NCBI GenBank assembly: GCA_046329555.1
Contig: JAXLUK010000002.1
Coordinates: forward strand, 434,001-498,000
DNA from: UBA1941 sp046329555
GTDB taxonomy: Bacteria; Bacteroidota; Bacteroidia; Chitinophagales; LD1
Direction: 5' to 3'
Length of the DNA: 64,000 nucleotides
The translations under genes and the position numbers were made by a program. This document shows, one piece after another, positions 36,153 to 45,607 of the stretch (the stretch's first letter is position 1; each line of letters starts with the position of its first letter). The notes under the pieces were generated by a model. The model was not told the DNA's origin, did no database searches, and saw only the letters and a list, made by a program, of their open reading frames with translations.

Positions 36153-36590
36153 ATGAAACGTTGGTTACCACTTTTTATAGTATTACTAACCACTTCTTGC
36201 CACAATGGGAAACTGCAAAACCAACAATATCAAGAAGCATCTGCCAGTTGGGTTTCAGATTATTTCGATGCATTTAACCGCCACGATTGGCAGACTTTTG
36301 CCAGTTTCTATGCCGATACCTGCCGGTTCCTTGATCCATCGCTTGGTGTTGAAGAAGTAAAACAGAGCCGCGAAGAAGTGAGGGACCGTTATGCTCAGTT
36401 GGGAGCAGTTATTGCAGATGTACAGGATAGTGTGATTTCTACTTATCATTCATCACAAGATGAGGTGGTGATTGAGTTCATCAGTATGGGTACTGATAAA
36501 GGCGGCAGATTTCGTTTGCCGATTTGTACGATTTTTAAACTTCGTGAAGGGAAAATTATCAGTGATCATACCTACTACGATAATTTCTAG
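36153..36590 (+). CDS. Lipoprotein with SnoaL/NTF2-like fold
   Basis: 145 residues from ATG 36153 (preceded by CAGGGA). The signal sequence MKRWLPLFIVLLTTSC ends in a lipobox, so Cys16 would be acylated. The mature part has the NTF2/SnoaL layout: helix WVSDYFDAFNRHDWQTFASFY, then DTCRFLDPSLG and a series of strands ending KIISDHTYYD. Such proteins bind small ligands or catalyse isomerase-like reactions; no function can be assigned. It is divergent from the moxR operon. Confidence 0.75.
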   Translation: MKRWLPLFIVLLTTSCHNGKLQNQQYQEASASWVSDYFDAFNRHDWQTFASFYADTCRFLDPSLGVEEVKQSREEVRDRYAQLGAVIADVQDSVISTYHSSQDEVVIEFISMGTDKGGRFRLPICTIFKLREGKIISDHTYYDNF

Positions 36591-36691
36591 CCACTAACCT
36601 TTTTCCAAAATCACCGATAACATTTTTTCTCCAAGCAGTATCTGCGCAGGCAAACCTTTTGTGATTGTGAATCAAACACATCCGGCAAACT

Positions 36692-36699
36692 TAGTTTTG
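36692..36699 (+). promoter_or_regulatory. -7 promoter element upstream of the ECF sigma gene
   Basis: TAGTTTTG matches TAnnTTTG fully. The nearest TTG is 24 bases upstream, one base beyond the usual spacing. It lies 106 bases before the ATG at 36806, implying a leader of about 100 bases. No other feature is seen in the 215-base gap. Confidence 0.35.
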
Positions 36700-36805
36700 A
36701 TCTGGGAATACCTGATTTAGTAATTACAAAACCTCCAAACCCTGTGTGGCGAAATCATATCTTTACTATCATCCACAGAACAAACACAAGCCAGCGCCAC
36801 TAAAA

Positions 36806-37609
36806 ATGACTAAAGAACAGTTTACACAAGAATTTGAAGCGTCCAGAGCGCCCCTCAGAAGTTATCTATTGCGAATAACTGCCAGCCCTAATGATGTGGA
36901 AGATTTAGTTCAGGACACCTACATAAAAGGGATGCTAAAATTAGATTCATTCAGAGGAGAGTGCTCCGTAAAAACGTGGATTTTTACTATCGCTTCAAAT
37001 CTGGCCAAAGACAATAAAAGAGCCAGTAAGCGCTGGCCCGCAACGGTTACTGACATATGTCGCGAAAAGGCGTTGTCGAATCCTGACTACTTCCCGGAGA
37101 TCGCGCAACTTATGGAGGCTTCTCCTCAAACTAAATTTGAAATTCAGGAGCATATTACATTTTGTTTAACCTGTATTGCTAAATCACTTCCGCTGGAGCA
37201 ACAAATCGTACTTTTATTAAAGGAAGTTTACCACTTTAAGCTACAAGAAATCGCCCGGATTATTGACCAATCAGAAGCGATGGTAAAATACTATCTGCAT
37301 GCTTCGCGGGCAAAAATGGTTCAGATTTATGAAGGTCGATGCGCACTCATCAACAAAGCCGGAACCTGTCATCAATGCTCAGAACTTAACGGCATTTTCA
37401 ATCCAAAGCAATCTTTTGAAGAAGAAAAGAATAAAATTGAATTTGCTAAAAAAGCCGGGCATCCCGATCGGGAGCATTTGTTAGATCTCAGATTTAAGAT
37501 TATGAAGGAAATTGACCCTTTTCTCTCGTCGGGAGCTGCTTTACAATTACATCATTTACAGCACAATACAAAAATTATGGAAGATTATTCGATGGATAAT
37601 GAGGAATAG
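36806..37609 (+). CDS. ECF-type RNA polymerase sigma factor with Cys-containing C-terminal extension
   Basis: 267 residues from ATG 36806; an upstream GTG frame adds only 20 unlikely residues. Region 2 is visible as RSYLLRITASPNDVEDLVQDTYIKG and WIFTIASNLAKD. Region 4 is an HTH, LPLEQQIVLLLKEVYHFKLQEIARII. A roughly 80-residue tail contains GTCHQCSELNGIFNPKQ (a C-x-x-C pair) and a helical region. The tail could bind a metal or sense redox state. No anti-sigma gene is adjacent. Three small genes follow, of which the SRPBCC gene is the likely partner. Confidence 0.85.
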   Translation: MTKEQFTQEFEASRAPLRSYLLRITASPNDVEDLVQDTYIKGMLKLDSFRGECSVKTWIFTIASNLAKDNKRASKRWPATVTDICREKALSNPDYFPEIAQLMEASPQTKFEIQEHITFCLTCIAKSLPLEQQIVLLLKEVYHFKLQEIARIIDQSEAMVKYYLHASRAKMVQIYEGRCALINKAGTCHQCSELNGIFNPKQSFEEEKNKIEFAKKAGHPDREHLLDLRFKIMKEIDPFLSSGAALQLHHLQHNTKIMEDYSMDNEE

Positions 37610-37655
37610 CCTATCATTTTCTCTATCCTAAACGTCAAAATATAAACTCAACACA

Positions 37656-38119
37656 ATGCAACAAGGTTCTAACGGCAAAGCGGCCACTATTAAAAAATTC
37701 TTCAGCAGAGAAACGTCAGTTAGTATTGACATTCAAAGCGACCCTAGCATCATTTGGGCGCTACTGACCAATTTAGGCGATTTCACTCGGTGGAATTCCA
37801 CTATTGTATCGTTATCAGGTTCTATTGCGGAAGGAGAGACAATTCGTTTAGTAGCCAAGCTAGACCCAAAACGGGAATTCAAATTAAAAGTAAAACAAGT
37901 GGAACCTGAGCAAAGGCTAGTGTGGGGCGATGCCATGGGCACGCGCACCTACACTTTGAAAAGCATAGGCGCACAGCTCACTAATTTCACGATGCACGAA
38001 AAAATTGGCGGCCATTGTTTCCTCTTTTTTCAGGAATGATTCCGCCATTTGATGAAGCCTTTGAACAATTTGCCCGCGACTTGAAATCTGAAGCAGAAAC
38101 AATTTCACAAACAAAATAG
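37656..38119 (+). CDS. SRPBCC-family (START-like) protein, one apparent frameshift
   Basis: The frame from 37656 stops at 38039 after 127 residues. Switching frame at about 38010 restores a family-typical ending (PLFPLFSGMIPPFDEAFEQF and on to a stop at 38119), giving about 154 residues. One extra C in GGCGGCC would join the frames. The helix-grip fold binds hydrophobic ligands; the start TSVSIDIQSDPSIIWALLTN is typical. It lies 46 bases after the ECF sigma gene and may supply its signal or be its target. Confidence 0.75.
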
Positions 38120-38127
38120 TTAGAACA

Positions 38128-38534
38128 ATGTCACATCAAATTGGAACCAAGGAAAAACCGATGGTGTTGCAAACACCACCACAAACTTCTTCGTACACCA
38201 TGCATATTGAAAATAAAGATGGTGCCGAGGTACTGGTGTGTACGGTTGGAAAAACGGTGCTGTTGTACCAATTGCGCTGTATTGATGATTTGCATGCTAT
38301 GCTGAAAAAGCATGGTGAATGGATGGATTTAGGTAGTGCCGATGAACAGAAGCCGGCGAAGGAAGGAACGGTAGAAGCATGGGGGCGATCAGAAAAAATC
38401 CGGTTGGCGGCTGGTATGGTATGAAGAAGGGGTTACGCGGTCGCTTTGGCATGTACATTCCGCCTCTCATGGAAGCATTGGGCTTAGCCGAGGTGACGCA
38501 CGAAGCCAAGGGCAACAAGATGCGCGCGAAGTAA
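38128..38534 (+). CDS. Small conserved hypothetical protein (DUF6855-like), one apparent frameshift
   Basis: The first frame ends at 38424. Adding one A to the six-A run at about 38393-38398 restores WGRSEKNPVGGWYGMKKG and a conserved-looking tail (FGMYIPPLMEALGLAEVTH) ending at 38534, about 135 residues. The protein carries SADEQKPAKEGTVEAWGR. No catalytic motif is recognised. It sits eight bases after the SRPBCC gene and is probably in the same transcript. Confidence 0.65.
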
Positions 38535-38562
38535 GGTGTTTTTTAAGTTGCTTTTAAACACT

Positions 38563-38922
38563 ATGATTACCTCGATTGTACCCAAATTGCCCATGCGCAA
38601 CAAGGCAGTTACTCGCCAGTTTTATACCGAACACCTGAGTTTTCGCGACATCAGCGCAGCTGATTATGCGGGATATCTTATCTTAGAACGAGATGGTTTT
38701 GAACTGCATTTCCTTGAACATCTGCAATTAGATCCGCTGCGAAATGACGGCCAAGTTTACTTGCGTGTTGAAGAAATTGAGCAACTATATGAAGCGGCGC
38801 AACAGCAGGGCTGCCCTATTCATCCTAATGGCGTACTGTCGAAAAAACCATGGGGGCAAATGGAGTTCTCGGTACTAGACCCTGATCACAACTTGCTGAC
38901 ATTTGGAGAGGCAATAATATAA
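38563..38922 (+). CDS. VOC-family protein (glyoxalase/bleomycin-resistance-like)
   Basis: 119 residues from ATG 38563. A single vicinal-oxygen-chelate domain is visible: VPKLPMRNKAVTRQFYTEHL at the N-terminus, FELHFLEH in the middle, YLRVEEIEQLYEAAQQQG and the closing MEFSVLDPDHNLLTFGE. The domain pattern is that of BLMT-type bleomycin-binding proteins, which act as sequestering dimers, but many relatives have other ligands. Resistance is not proven. Confidence 0.83.
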   Translation: MITSIVPKLPMRNKAVTRQFYTEHLSFRDISAADYAGYLILERDGFELHFLEHLQLDPLRNDGQVYLRVEEIEQLYEAAQQQGCPIHPNGVLSKKPWGQMEFSVLDPDHNLLTFGEAII

Positions 38923-39024
38923 TGCATGGCAATCTTACGGCCGATAGATTCTCACGACTACTGATCGCTTTCTAAAAAAACTAACTTGCCAGAATGGTCG
39001 TGAATCATTGGCACAGCGAAATTA

Positions 39025-40122
39025 GTGAGTAACAGACGCGTATTTGGATTAGATGTGTTGCGCGCAGCAGCCATTCTTTTTGTGGTGTTAGAACACAGCA
39101 CCTACCTGCTACCGGAAGGGAGGCGTGCCGTTCCAAATTATTTTGTGTTGGATGGTGTTACTATTTTCTTTGTACTCAGCGGCTTTCTTATTGGGGGGTT
39201 GCTGATTCAATTTTTAGAAGAAGGCGTTAGCTGTTCCGGGCTGTTGCAATTTTGGTTACGGCGGTGGTTCCGAACACTTCCAAATTATTTTCTAATCCTA
39301 ACCGTAACCATACTCATCGGAATTGGCCTGAACCATAACACTTCAATAACCGATGCTTGGCCGTATTACTTCTTCCTGCAAAACTTACATACTCCACATC
39401 CTGCGCTATTCCCGGAAGCATGGAGTTTGAGCGTAGAAGAGTGGTTTTACCTGCTAATACCCATACTGATTACCGCCTGCATTTCGCTGTTTCGCTGGTC
39501 ACCGAAGAAGGCGCTTCTCGTGGTGGCCGTAGTTGTACTTACGGTAGCAACCGGATTCAGATTGTATCGTTATTATCATTTTCCTGTTGATTCATTCAAA
39601 CGATGGGATTTGATTTTCAGAAAGCAGGTAATCACGCGCCTCGACAGCTTGATGTTCGGTGTGCTTGGCGCCTATTTCAAACACTATCATTTCAAAATCT
39701 GGAATCAATACAAACTGGCTTTCCTTGTTTCAGGACTGATAATTCTGCTCATCACCAAATATATTTTGCCTGTTACGCAATACTATAACAGTTTTTACGG
39801 TTGTGTATGCTCGTTTTCATTGATGGCCTTCGGCACGCTACTCCTGCTGCCCTGGCTAAGTAATTTTCAATTAGTAAAGCAGCGGTTAACGAAGTGGATT
39901 ACGCACATCAGCCTAATTTCCTACTCGATGTACTTACTTAATCTGACCATCATACAGAACACCCTGATGGAGTATTTTCCCTGGGAGGTATTACAACTTA
40001 GCAACAATGCGATAGCATTGATTAAGTATGCCTTGTTTTGGATTTTAGTGATTGGCCTGTCCAGCTTGCTGTATCGTTATTACGAAAGGCCAATGACTCG
40101 TTTACGCGACCAAATTTTCTAA
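39025..40122 (+). CDS. Acyltransferase 3 family membrane protein (OafA/YrhL-like)
   Basis: 365 residues from a GTG start. About ten hydrophobic helices are spread over the whole length. The N-terminal FGLDVLRAAAILFVVLEHS carries the family's arginine and the catalytic histidine (EHS). The family transfers acetyl or other acyl groups to extracytoplasmic sugars of lipopolysaccharide or peptidoglycan. Nearby genes for a sugar deacetylase and a formyltransferase are consistent with surface glycan modification, but the acceptor is unknown. Confidence 0.85.
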   Translation: MSNRRVFGLDVLRAAAILFVVLEHSTYLLPEGRRAVPNYFVLDGVTIFFVLSGFLIGGLLIQFLEEGVSCSGLLQFWLRRWFRTLPNYFLILTVTILIGIGLNHNTSITDAWPYYFFLQNLHTPHPALFPEAWSLSVEEWFYLLIPILITACISLFRWSPKKALLVVAVVVLTVATGFRLYRYYHFPVDSFKRWDLIFRKQVITRLDSLMFGVLGAYFKHYHFKIWNQYKLAFLVSGLIILLITKYILPVTQYYNSFYGCVCSFSLMAFGTLLLLPWLSNFQLVKQRLTKWITHISLISYSMYLLNLTIIQNTLMEYFPWEVLQLSNNAIALIKYALFWILVIGLSSLLYRYYERPMTRLRDQIF

Positions 40123-40138
40123 ATTAAAGTGCTAGCAG

Positions 40139-40747
40139 ATGATTCAAGTTATCAACCACCTCGCCACCTCATTAAACCGTCGCGACGAAGTTCCAAATCA
40201 GGAATTAGCGCGAATGATTGTAGATAAGGACGACCATGAGGCAGTGCAAGACCTGGTTAATTTGTTGCAACACAAGAGCAAGGACATCCAACATGATGCT
40301 ATTAAAGTAGTTTATGAAATCGGTGCCTTAAAACCGGATTTAATTGCATCCTACATTCCCCAATTTATTGCGCTCCTTTCTCACAAAAGTAATCGTATGC
40401 AATGGGGAGGCATGATGGCGTTATCATCAGCTGCCGTTGTTGCTCCCAGGAAAATTTATAACGTATTGCCTGAAATCATGGAAGCCGCTGGTCGTGGATC
40501 AGTGATCACCAAGGATCACGCTGTAAACATCCTTATTGCATTGGCAAAAGTTCCTGAATATACCAGCAGCTCATTAACATTACTGAACGAACAATTGACT
40601 ATATGCCCCACCAATCAACTGGCCATGTATGCAGAAAGAGCATTGCCAGCTATCTCCAAAAAGTATCAACCCCTTTTCCGCGTCACACTGGAAATGAGAC
40701 TAAAAGAAGTAGATCAGGAGTCAAAGAAAAAAGATTGGAAAAAGTAG
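40139..40747 (+). CDS. HEAT-repeat-like protein
   Basis: 202 residues, all helical. Repeated pairs of amphipathic helices such as DHEAVQDLVNLLQHKSKDIQ and KPDLIASYIPQFIALLSHKSNR indicate HEAT or armadillo repeats. No signal peptide or membrane segment. Probably a protein-interaction scaffold; the partner is unknown. The start is 16 bases after the acyltransferase stop. Confidence 0.7.
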   Translation: MIQVINHLATSLNRRDEVPNQELARMIVDKDDHEAVQDLVNLLQHKSKDIQHDAIKVVYEIGALKPDLIASYIPQFIALLSHKSNRMQWGGMMALSSAAVVAPRKIYNVLPEIMEAAGRGSVITKDHAVNILIALAKVPEYTSSSLTLLNEQLTICPTNQLAMYAERALPAISKKYQPLFRVTLEMRLKEVDQESKKKDWKK

Positions 40748-40820
40748 TTAGAAACCTTGCTTCCTGATATCCTTTACCAATGACAAGTTTTTTATGCAGA
40801 TTCTAATTCAGGTTTAAACC

Positions 40821-40848
40821 TTGTTTAGAAAATGCTGTCGTAGGTTTT
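40821..40848 (+). promoter_or_regulatory. Putative promoter of the arylsulfotransferase gene
   Basis: TTG (40821-40823), 17 bases, then TAGGTTTT (40841-40848), one base from TAnnTTTG. It lies 18 bases before the ATG at 40866. Confidence 0.4.
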
Positions 40849-40865
40849 CTTTCTTTGAATTCCCT

Positions 40866-42517
40866 ATGATTAAACATTATGTCACGCTGTTCTTCTCTCT
40901 TTTTCTTGGCTGCTATGCTATAGCGCAAACCGTTGGGTTAACCCAAACCAACAGCAATACGACATCTGGATATATCCTTTTCGCTCCGTTAAACAGCACT
41001 ACTACTTATCTCATTGACCGATGTGGCCATGAGGTACACCAATGGCCTGGCGCGTATAAACCCGGGCAAGCAGTTTACCTTCTTGAAGATGGCCATTTAT
41101 TGCGGACAGGAAATAACAACAATCTCAATTTTAGCGCCGGCGGGAAAGGTGGCATCATCCAGAAAATTGATTGGATGGGTAATGTTGTATGGACTTACAC
41201 GCTTTCTGACACTATACATTGCCAGCACCACGACATTCACCCAATGCCCAACGGGAATGTTTTGATTATTAGCTGGGAACGAAAAACAAAAGCGGATGCA
41301 GTAGCAGCCGGTCGGGACTCTGCACTTACGCCAGCGGTGCTGTGGAGCGAAGCCATTTTTGAAATTGCCCCAACAGGAAATTCAGGTGGCAACGTAGTTT
41401 GGGAATGGCATTTATGGGATCACGTAGTGCAGAATACTGACCCCTAAAGCCGAACTACGGTACCGTTTCTAATCATCCGGAATTAGTCAACATCAATTAT
41501 AACGCATCTGCAACCAATAGTGATTGGATTCACTTAAATGCTATCGACTACCATGATGGATACAATCAGATTTTACTAAGCGCTCATGGCATGGGAGAAA
41601 TTTGGGTGATTGACCATAGCACTACAACAGCGCAATCTGCTGCACATAGCGGTGGCCATGGAGGACATGGGGGTGACATTTTGTATCGTTGGGGTAACCC
41701 GCAGGTTTACCAACAAGGAAATGCGAGCGACAGAAAATTGTTTGGCCAACATCATGCACATTGGATTGATAGCGGCTATCCCTACGCCAATCAAATCATG
41801 ATCTTTAATAATGGCCAGGGCCGTACGGGCGGAAACTATTCTACGGTAGAAATTATTCAACCACCGTATTCTGGCAACCAGTACAACAATACGCTACCCT
41901 ATCTTCCTTCGAATTCCTCATGGACTTACAACGCCGGCAACCCAAACAACTTCTACGCCCAAAACATTTCCGGAGCACAGCAATTACCGAACGGCCATGT
42001 ATTGGTATGCAACGGCCCCTCAGGTACTTTTTTTGAAATAGACTCCAGCGGGCAAACGATTTGGAATTACGTCAATCCGGTAAATACCACTGGTATTTTA
42101 AACCAAGGCGCTGCGCCGGTCCAGAATCTCGTTTTCCGATGTGCCTACTACCCCGCTTCTTATAGCGGCCTGGCTTCGCATCAACTTGTGCCTGGAAGTA
42201 CGATTGAAAACAACAATGTACTTTCTGATAGCTGTTCGGTGGTTGCTGGCGTAGCGGCAATTTCAAATTCATTCGGCTTGAGGATGTGGCCATCACCAGC
42301 AGATGAACAACTTAGTTTATCGTTAGCACCATCAACATCAACGGGCGCTTTGCACATCTACAACTCGCTTGGCCAATCCATAGCTACATTAACGATGGAC
42401 GACAATTTTAATAGCACAATCAAAACTGTATCGTGGCCGGAAGGTGTGTACCATTGGGTGGCCACAACCGGCCAAGGCCAATGTAGCGGGCATCTGGTTA
42501 TCAGGCATCATCAATAG
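40866..42517 (+). CDS. Secreted arylsulfotransferase-like protein with T9SS sorting domain, one apparent frameshift
   Basis: ATG 40866 begins a signal peptide (MIKHYVTLFFSLFLGCYAIA). The frame stops at 41447 after VVQNTDP. Adding one C to the CCCC run at about 41441-41444 joins it to the frame that carries on to 42517 (KPNYGTVSNHPELVN ...), about 550 residues. Arylsulfotransferase-like features are HCQHHDIHPMPNGNVLI, the second His cluster HGMGEIWVIDHS and FGQHHAHWIDSG. The C-terminal 80 residues form a Por sorting domain. It would move sulfate between phenolic compounds outside the cell; this is inferred. Confidence 0.75.
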
Positions 42518-42574
42518 GGTAAAAAGCCTTTACGGAGGAGTGCTAATGCGGATATCCCGATATAAATACTTTTC

Positions 42575-42582
42575 TATTTTTG
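42575..42582 (+). promoter_or_regulatory. -7 promoter element before the deacetylase gene
   Basis: TATTTTTG fits TAnnTTTG completely and lies 28 bases before the ATG at 42611. No TTG is found at the usual -33 distance. Confidence 0.35.
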
Positions 42583-42610
42583 GACGCACCTCCTGCAGAT
42601 TGATTCAGGC

Positions 42611-43531
42611 ATGATCAGAAACTTTTTATTTCATCGGGTAAATCCCGAAAGAGACCAACTTTGGGATCCGATGGATGTGCCTTTGTTTGAGAAGTGCATT
42701 GCCTACATCAGCAAGAAATACGAAGTAGTTCTTATAGAAGATTTAGTCTTCTCAGGGCGGATGCATGAAAAAAATCATTTCGCCACCATCATGTTTGATG
42801 ATGGATATAAAGACAATATCGAGTTCGCCGCGCCTATTTTGAAGAAGTATAATTGCAAAGCATCTTTCTACGTAGTAACAGATGCCATCAATAACAACCG
42901 ACCAACCTGGACGCATATTCTGGAATATCTTTTTCAATTCACCAGCGAGAGCAACATTGTGATTGACTTTGATTTCTTGCCCGCTGAATTCCGGACTACG
43001 CATTTAAGCTCGCGCGAAGAACGAATTAAATATGTGAGCAAGCTGAAACCCTATCTCAAAAAAATAGACCATCACTTACGGCAGCAGGTTTTAGACCGCG
43101 TTGAGGCTACCTTTAACGATATAGAAATCCCAAAACTGATGATGAATTGGGATGATGTGCGCGCTTTGCGCAATGCCGGTCATTACATCGGCTCACACAC
43201 CGTACATCACAGCATGTTAGGCACTATTGCCGATGAACAGGAAGTAATGCGGGAATTGGTGGACTCTGCCAAATGTATTGAGCGCGAACTGGGCTATTTC
43301 CCATTGACTATTTCCTATCCGGTTGGCAGCTATAACGCCACCACAAAAAGACTTTCTGCCATGGCTGGTTATCAGATTGGATTGGCGGTGAAGCAGAATG
43401 TATACGATCCCGACAAAGACGATTTGTTCGAAATCTCAAGAATTGAATTGTATAATGAACCGTGGTGGAAAACACGGCTTCGTATTTCTAATGTGTTGGA
43501 AAATTTCAAATCAATAATTCGCTACCGATGA
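42611..43531 (+). CDS. Polysaccharide deacetylase (NodB homology) family protein
   Basis: 306 residues. NodB motifs are visible: MFDDGYKDN (motif 1, metal-binding Asp pair), GSHTVHHSML (motif 2, metal-binding histidines) and SYPVGSYNATT (motif 3). The N-terminus is LFHRVNPERD. It removes acetyl or formyl groups from amino sugars of polysaccharide or lipid precursors. The gene overlaps the next start by four bases (ATGA), coupling it to the formyltransferase. No signal peptide is seen, so it probably acts in the cytoplasm. Confidence 0.86.
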   Translation: MIRNFLFHRVNPERDQLWDPMDVPLFEKCIAYISKKYEVVLIEDLVFSGRMHEKNHFATIMFDDGYKDNIEFAAPILKKYNCKASFYVVTDAINNNRPTWTHILEYLFQFTSESNIVIDFDFLPAEFRTTHLSSREERIKYVSKLKPYLKKIDHHLRQQVLDRVEATFNDIEIPKLMMNWDDVRALRNAGHYIGSHTVHHSMLGTIADEQEVMRELVDSAKCIERELGYFPLTISYPVGSYNATTKRLSAMAGYQIGLAVKQNVYDPDKDDLFEISRIELYNEPWWKTRLRISNVLENFKSIIRYR

Positions 43532-44335
43532 AGGTAATGCTTTGGATATGTAACGAAGGTAATCAGCGGGCGTTGGCGGCAAAAGTTCATGCAGCTTTCC
43601 CGCTGGCTGGGGTCATCACTGAAACGCGGCAATCGAAACGCGACTATTCCATCAAAAATCTAACACAAAAAGTAGTAGAGAAAATTTTCCTTAATGAAGT
43701 AGGTAAAGCCTGGTGGGGCATGCAACTGAATTACCGCCAACAATACCCCGAGTTGCCGCAAGTACCCACACTGGATGTAGAAAATATTAATTCTGAAGAA
43801 GCTTTTCAATTCACCAATAAGATTAAGCCCGACCTTATTCTGGTTTCAGGCACCCGGTTGGTAAAAGAGAAGATGCTCTCCATTCAGCCAAGCATCGGCA
43901 TTCTAAACCTTCATACCGGCTTATCTCCCTATATCAAGGGCGGCTTCGAATTGCACGAATTGGTGTTTAGCTACCAAACAATATCACCTGATTGGCAATA
44001 CCATTATGTGGATTGATTTGGGTATAGATACCGGCAATATTTTAACTACAGAATTTACACCGTTAAACGGTAATGAATCGCTGGATGTACTCCACATGAA
44101 GGTGATGGAACATGCACACAATTTGTATGTACGTGCCGTTAGTTTCCTGAGTACCGGCCAGAAACAAAGTGTGCCGCAAAAAGAAATTGCAAAAGGAACC
44201 ACCTACTATACCAAGCAATGGACGCTGCAACAAAAGTTTGCGCTAACCAGGAACTTTAAAGGGTTGCAGCCGTATTATCAATCCGGGAAACTGGAGACCG
44301 ACCGCATAGGAGTGAAAACCATTTCTTTGCCTTAG
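43528..44335 (+). CDS. Formyltransferase-family protein, one apparent frameshift
   Basis: The first frame ends at 44016. A shift at about 43944-43947 (one extra T) restores the expected NCTNWCLATKQYHLIGNTIM, running into the frame that ends at 44335, total about 268 residues. The N-terminal part has the formyltransferase fold with IKPDLILVSGTRLV and GILNLHTGLSPYIKGG, and GIDTGNIL follows. It is related to 10-formyl-tetrahydrofolate-using sugar or methionyl formyltransferases. Coupling to the deacetylase suggests that both edit an amino sugar. Confidence 0.78.
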
Positions 44336-44401
44336 CATTAAACTAAATTCATTTCGAGGCGTCATAGTCATACCTGTTTTTCTTTACTAAAACAATTGGC
44401 T

Positions 44402-45589
44402 ATGATTCGAATTGCACTTCTTATCTGGGTAATTTTTTTGACACATGATGGGCAGTCACAACCTGCTCTACATATTCATTTTGTTACTCACAACGAACCC
44501 AACGATAACTACCAAACACCTGCAAACTACGCGATAGCGAAAGCCAATTTAACCACCATGGCGAAGATTATCGACAGCAATAATCTTCGCTGGAATTTGC
44601 AAACATCCGATGGTCTGGTACTTGGGGCGCTTGCCGACCAGGCTACCACTGCAGGAAACATTTTTAGAACGCTGGCACAAAACCCATATAAAGACAATGT
44701 TGAAATTGACCCGAGATACAAGAATATGAACGGGCGCAATATTGCCGACCAATGGCATTTGCTGGATTCATTGGGCGCGCAACCCTCTTTCCACCTTGGC
44801 GGCTGTATTTATGCTACTACCAATAGTAGCCTTCAACCTATCGACTGGGAGCAATACCGCCATCCTATCATTGGCAATATTTACGGTAACTCCTGGCAAT
44901 GTTCGCTTATCACCGGTGCCGGAAGCTATCCGCCCCACACCAATGACCTCAACGATTTTGGCGTTTTTAAACCTGATACGGCCACCAATTTCTATCATCA
45001 CAATCCGGCAAAGAATTTATGGTGCCTAGGTGTTGGTTGCGCACCGGTGCTTTCCGACACAGGCGATGAGCAACAAGTTTTCAAATTAATCAAGCAGCAA
45101 GTAGATAGTATTCAAAACGGACTATGGCCACAAAATAAGTTTTATGTTACGCGGATAATGACAAATCAGCGCGATTTTAAACCAGCATTTTTTACCAAGT
45201 TACGCACCTTGATTGATTCTCTAAAAACAATTCCGGCCGCTCAACTCAAGTGGACAACCATCGGTGAAACATTTTCAGATTTTCAGTCCTGGCAAACCAC
45301 CAGCGGGCAGGATTTTAGTCAATGGCTATGCGGGGAAACGGTTACTGGCCTCCCATCATGGCCTGAAGTGGTAACCAATATCTTCCCCAATCCAGCTTCA
45401 AGTGCCATCACCTTGCAAATGGCCGACAATTTGCCTCATGAGGTGAGATGGATGACTATAAACGGGGTGATACTTCAACAATCGGTGGTGGCAGAAAACG
45501 CTACTTTCGATTTAAGTGTGTTTCCGGCTGGCTTGTTGCTCTGTAGTATCGACCGGCACCGGCCTGTGAAAATTGTTAGAACCGAGTGA
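44402..45589 (+). CDS. Secreted T9SS sorting-domain protein, catalytic function unknown
   Basis: 395 residues from ATG 44402 with a signal peptide (about 1-20). The first strand-like motif LHIHFVTHNEPNDNYQT and later alternating strands and helices suggest a TIM- or deacetylase-like barrel (about 22-305); no known motif is complete. Cysteines occur in GGCIYAT, SWQCSL and WCLGVGCAP. Residues about 320-395 form a Por sorting domain (VTNIFPNPASSAITLQM ...). It follows the formyltransferase gene and could act on the same surface sugar, which is speculative. Confidence 0.7.
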   Translation: MIRIALLIWVIFLTHDGQSQPALHIHFVTHNEPNDNYQTPANYAIAKANLTTMAKIIDSNNLRWNLQTSDGLVLGALADQATTAGNIFRTLAQNPYKDNVEIDPRYKNMNGRNIADQWHLLDSLGAQPSFHLGGCIYATTNSSLQPIDWEQYRHPIIGNIYGNSWQCSLITGAGSYPPHTNDLNDFGVFKPDTATNFYHHNPAKNLWCLGVGCAPVLSDTGDEQQVFKLIKQQVDSIQNGLWPQNKFYVTRIMTNQRDFKPAFFTKLRTLIDSLKTIPAAQLKWTTIGETFSDFQSWQTTSGQDFSQWLCGETVTGLPSWPEVVTNIFPNPASSAITLQMADNLPHEVRWMTINGVILQQSVVAENATFDLSVFPAGLLLCSIDRHRPVKIVRTE

Positions 45590-45607
45590 TCATACGAAAC
45601 AAAATCT

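Noticed and set aside
38951..39002. TCACGAC ... GTCGTGA inverted repeat before the acyltransferase
   Set aside because: Seven bases with about 37 bases between the arms is weak and could be chance; no regulator or second copy supports it.
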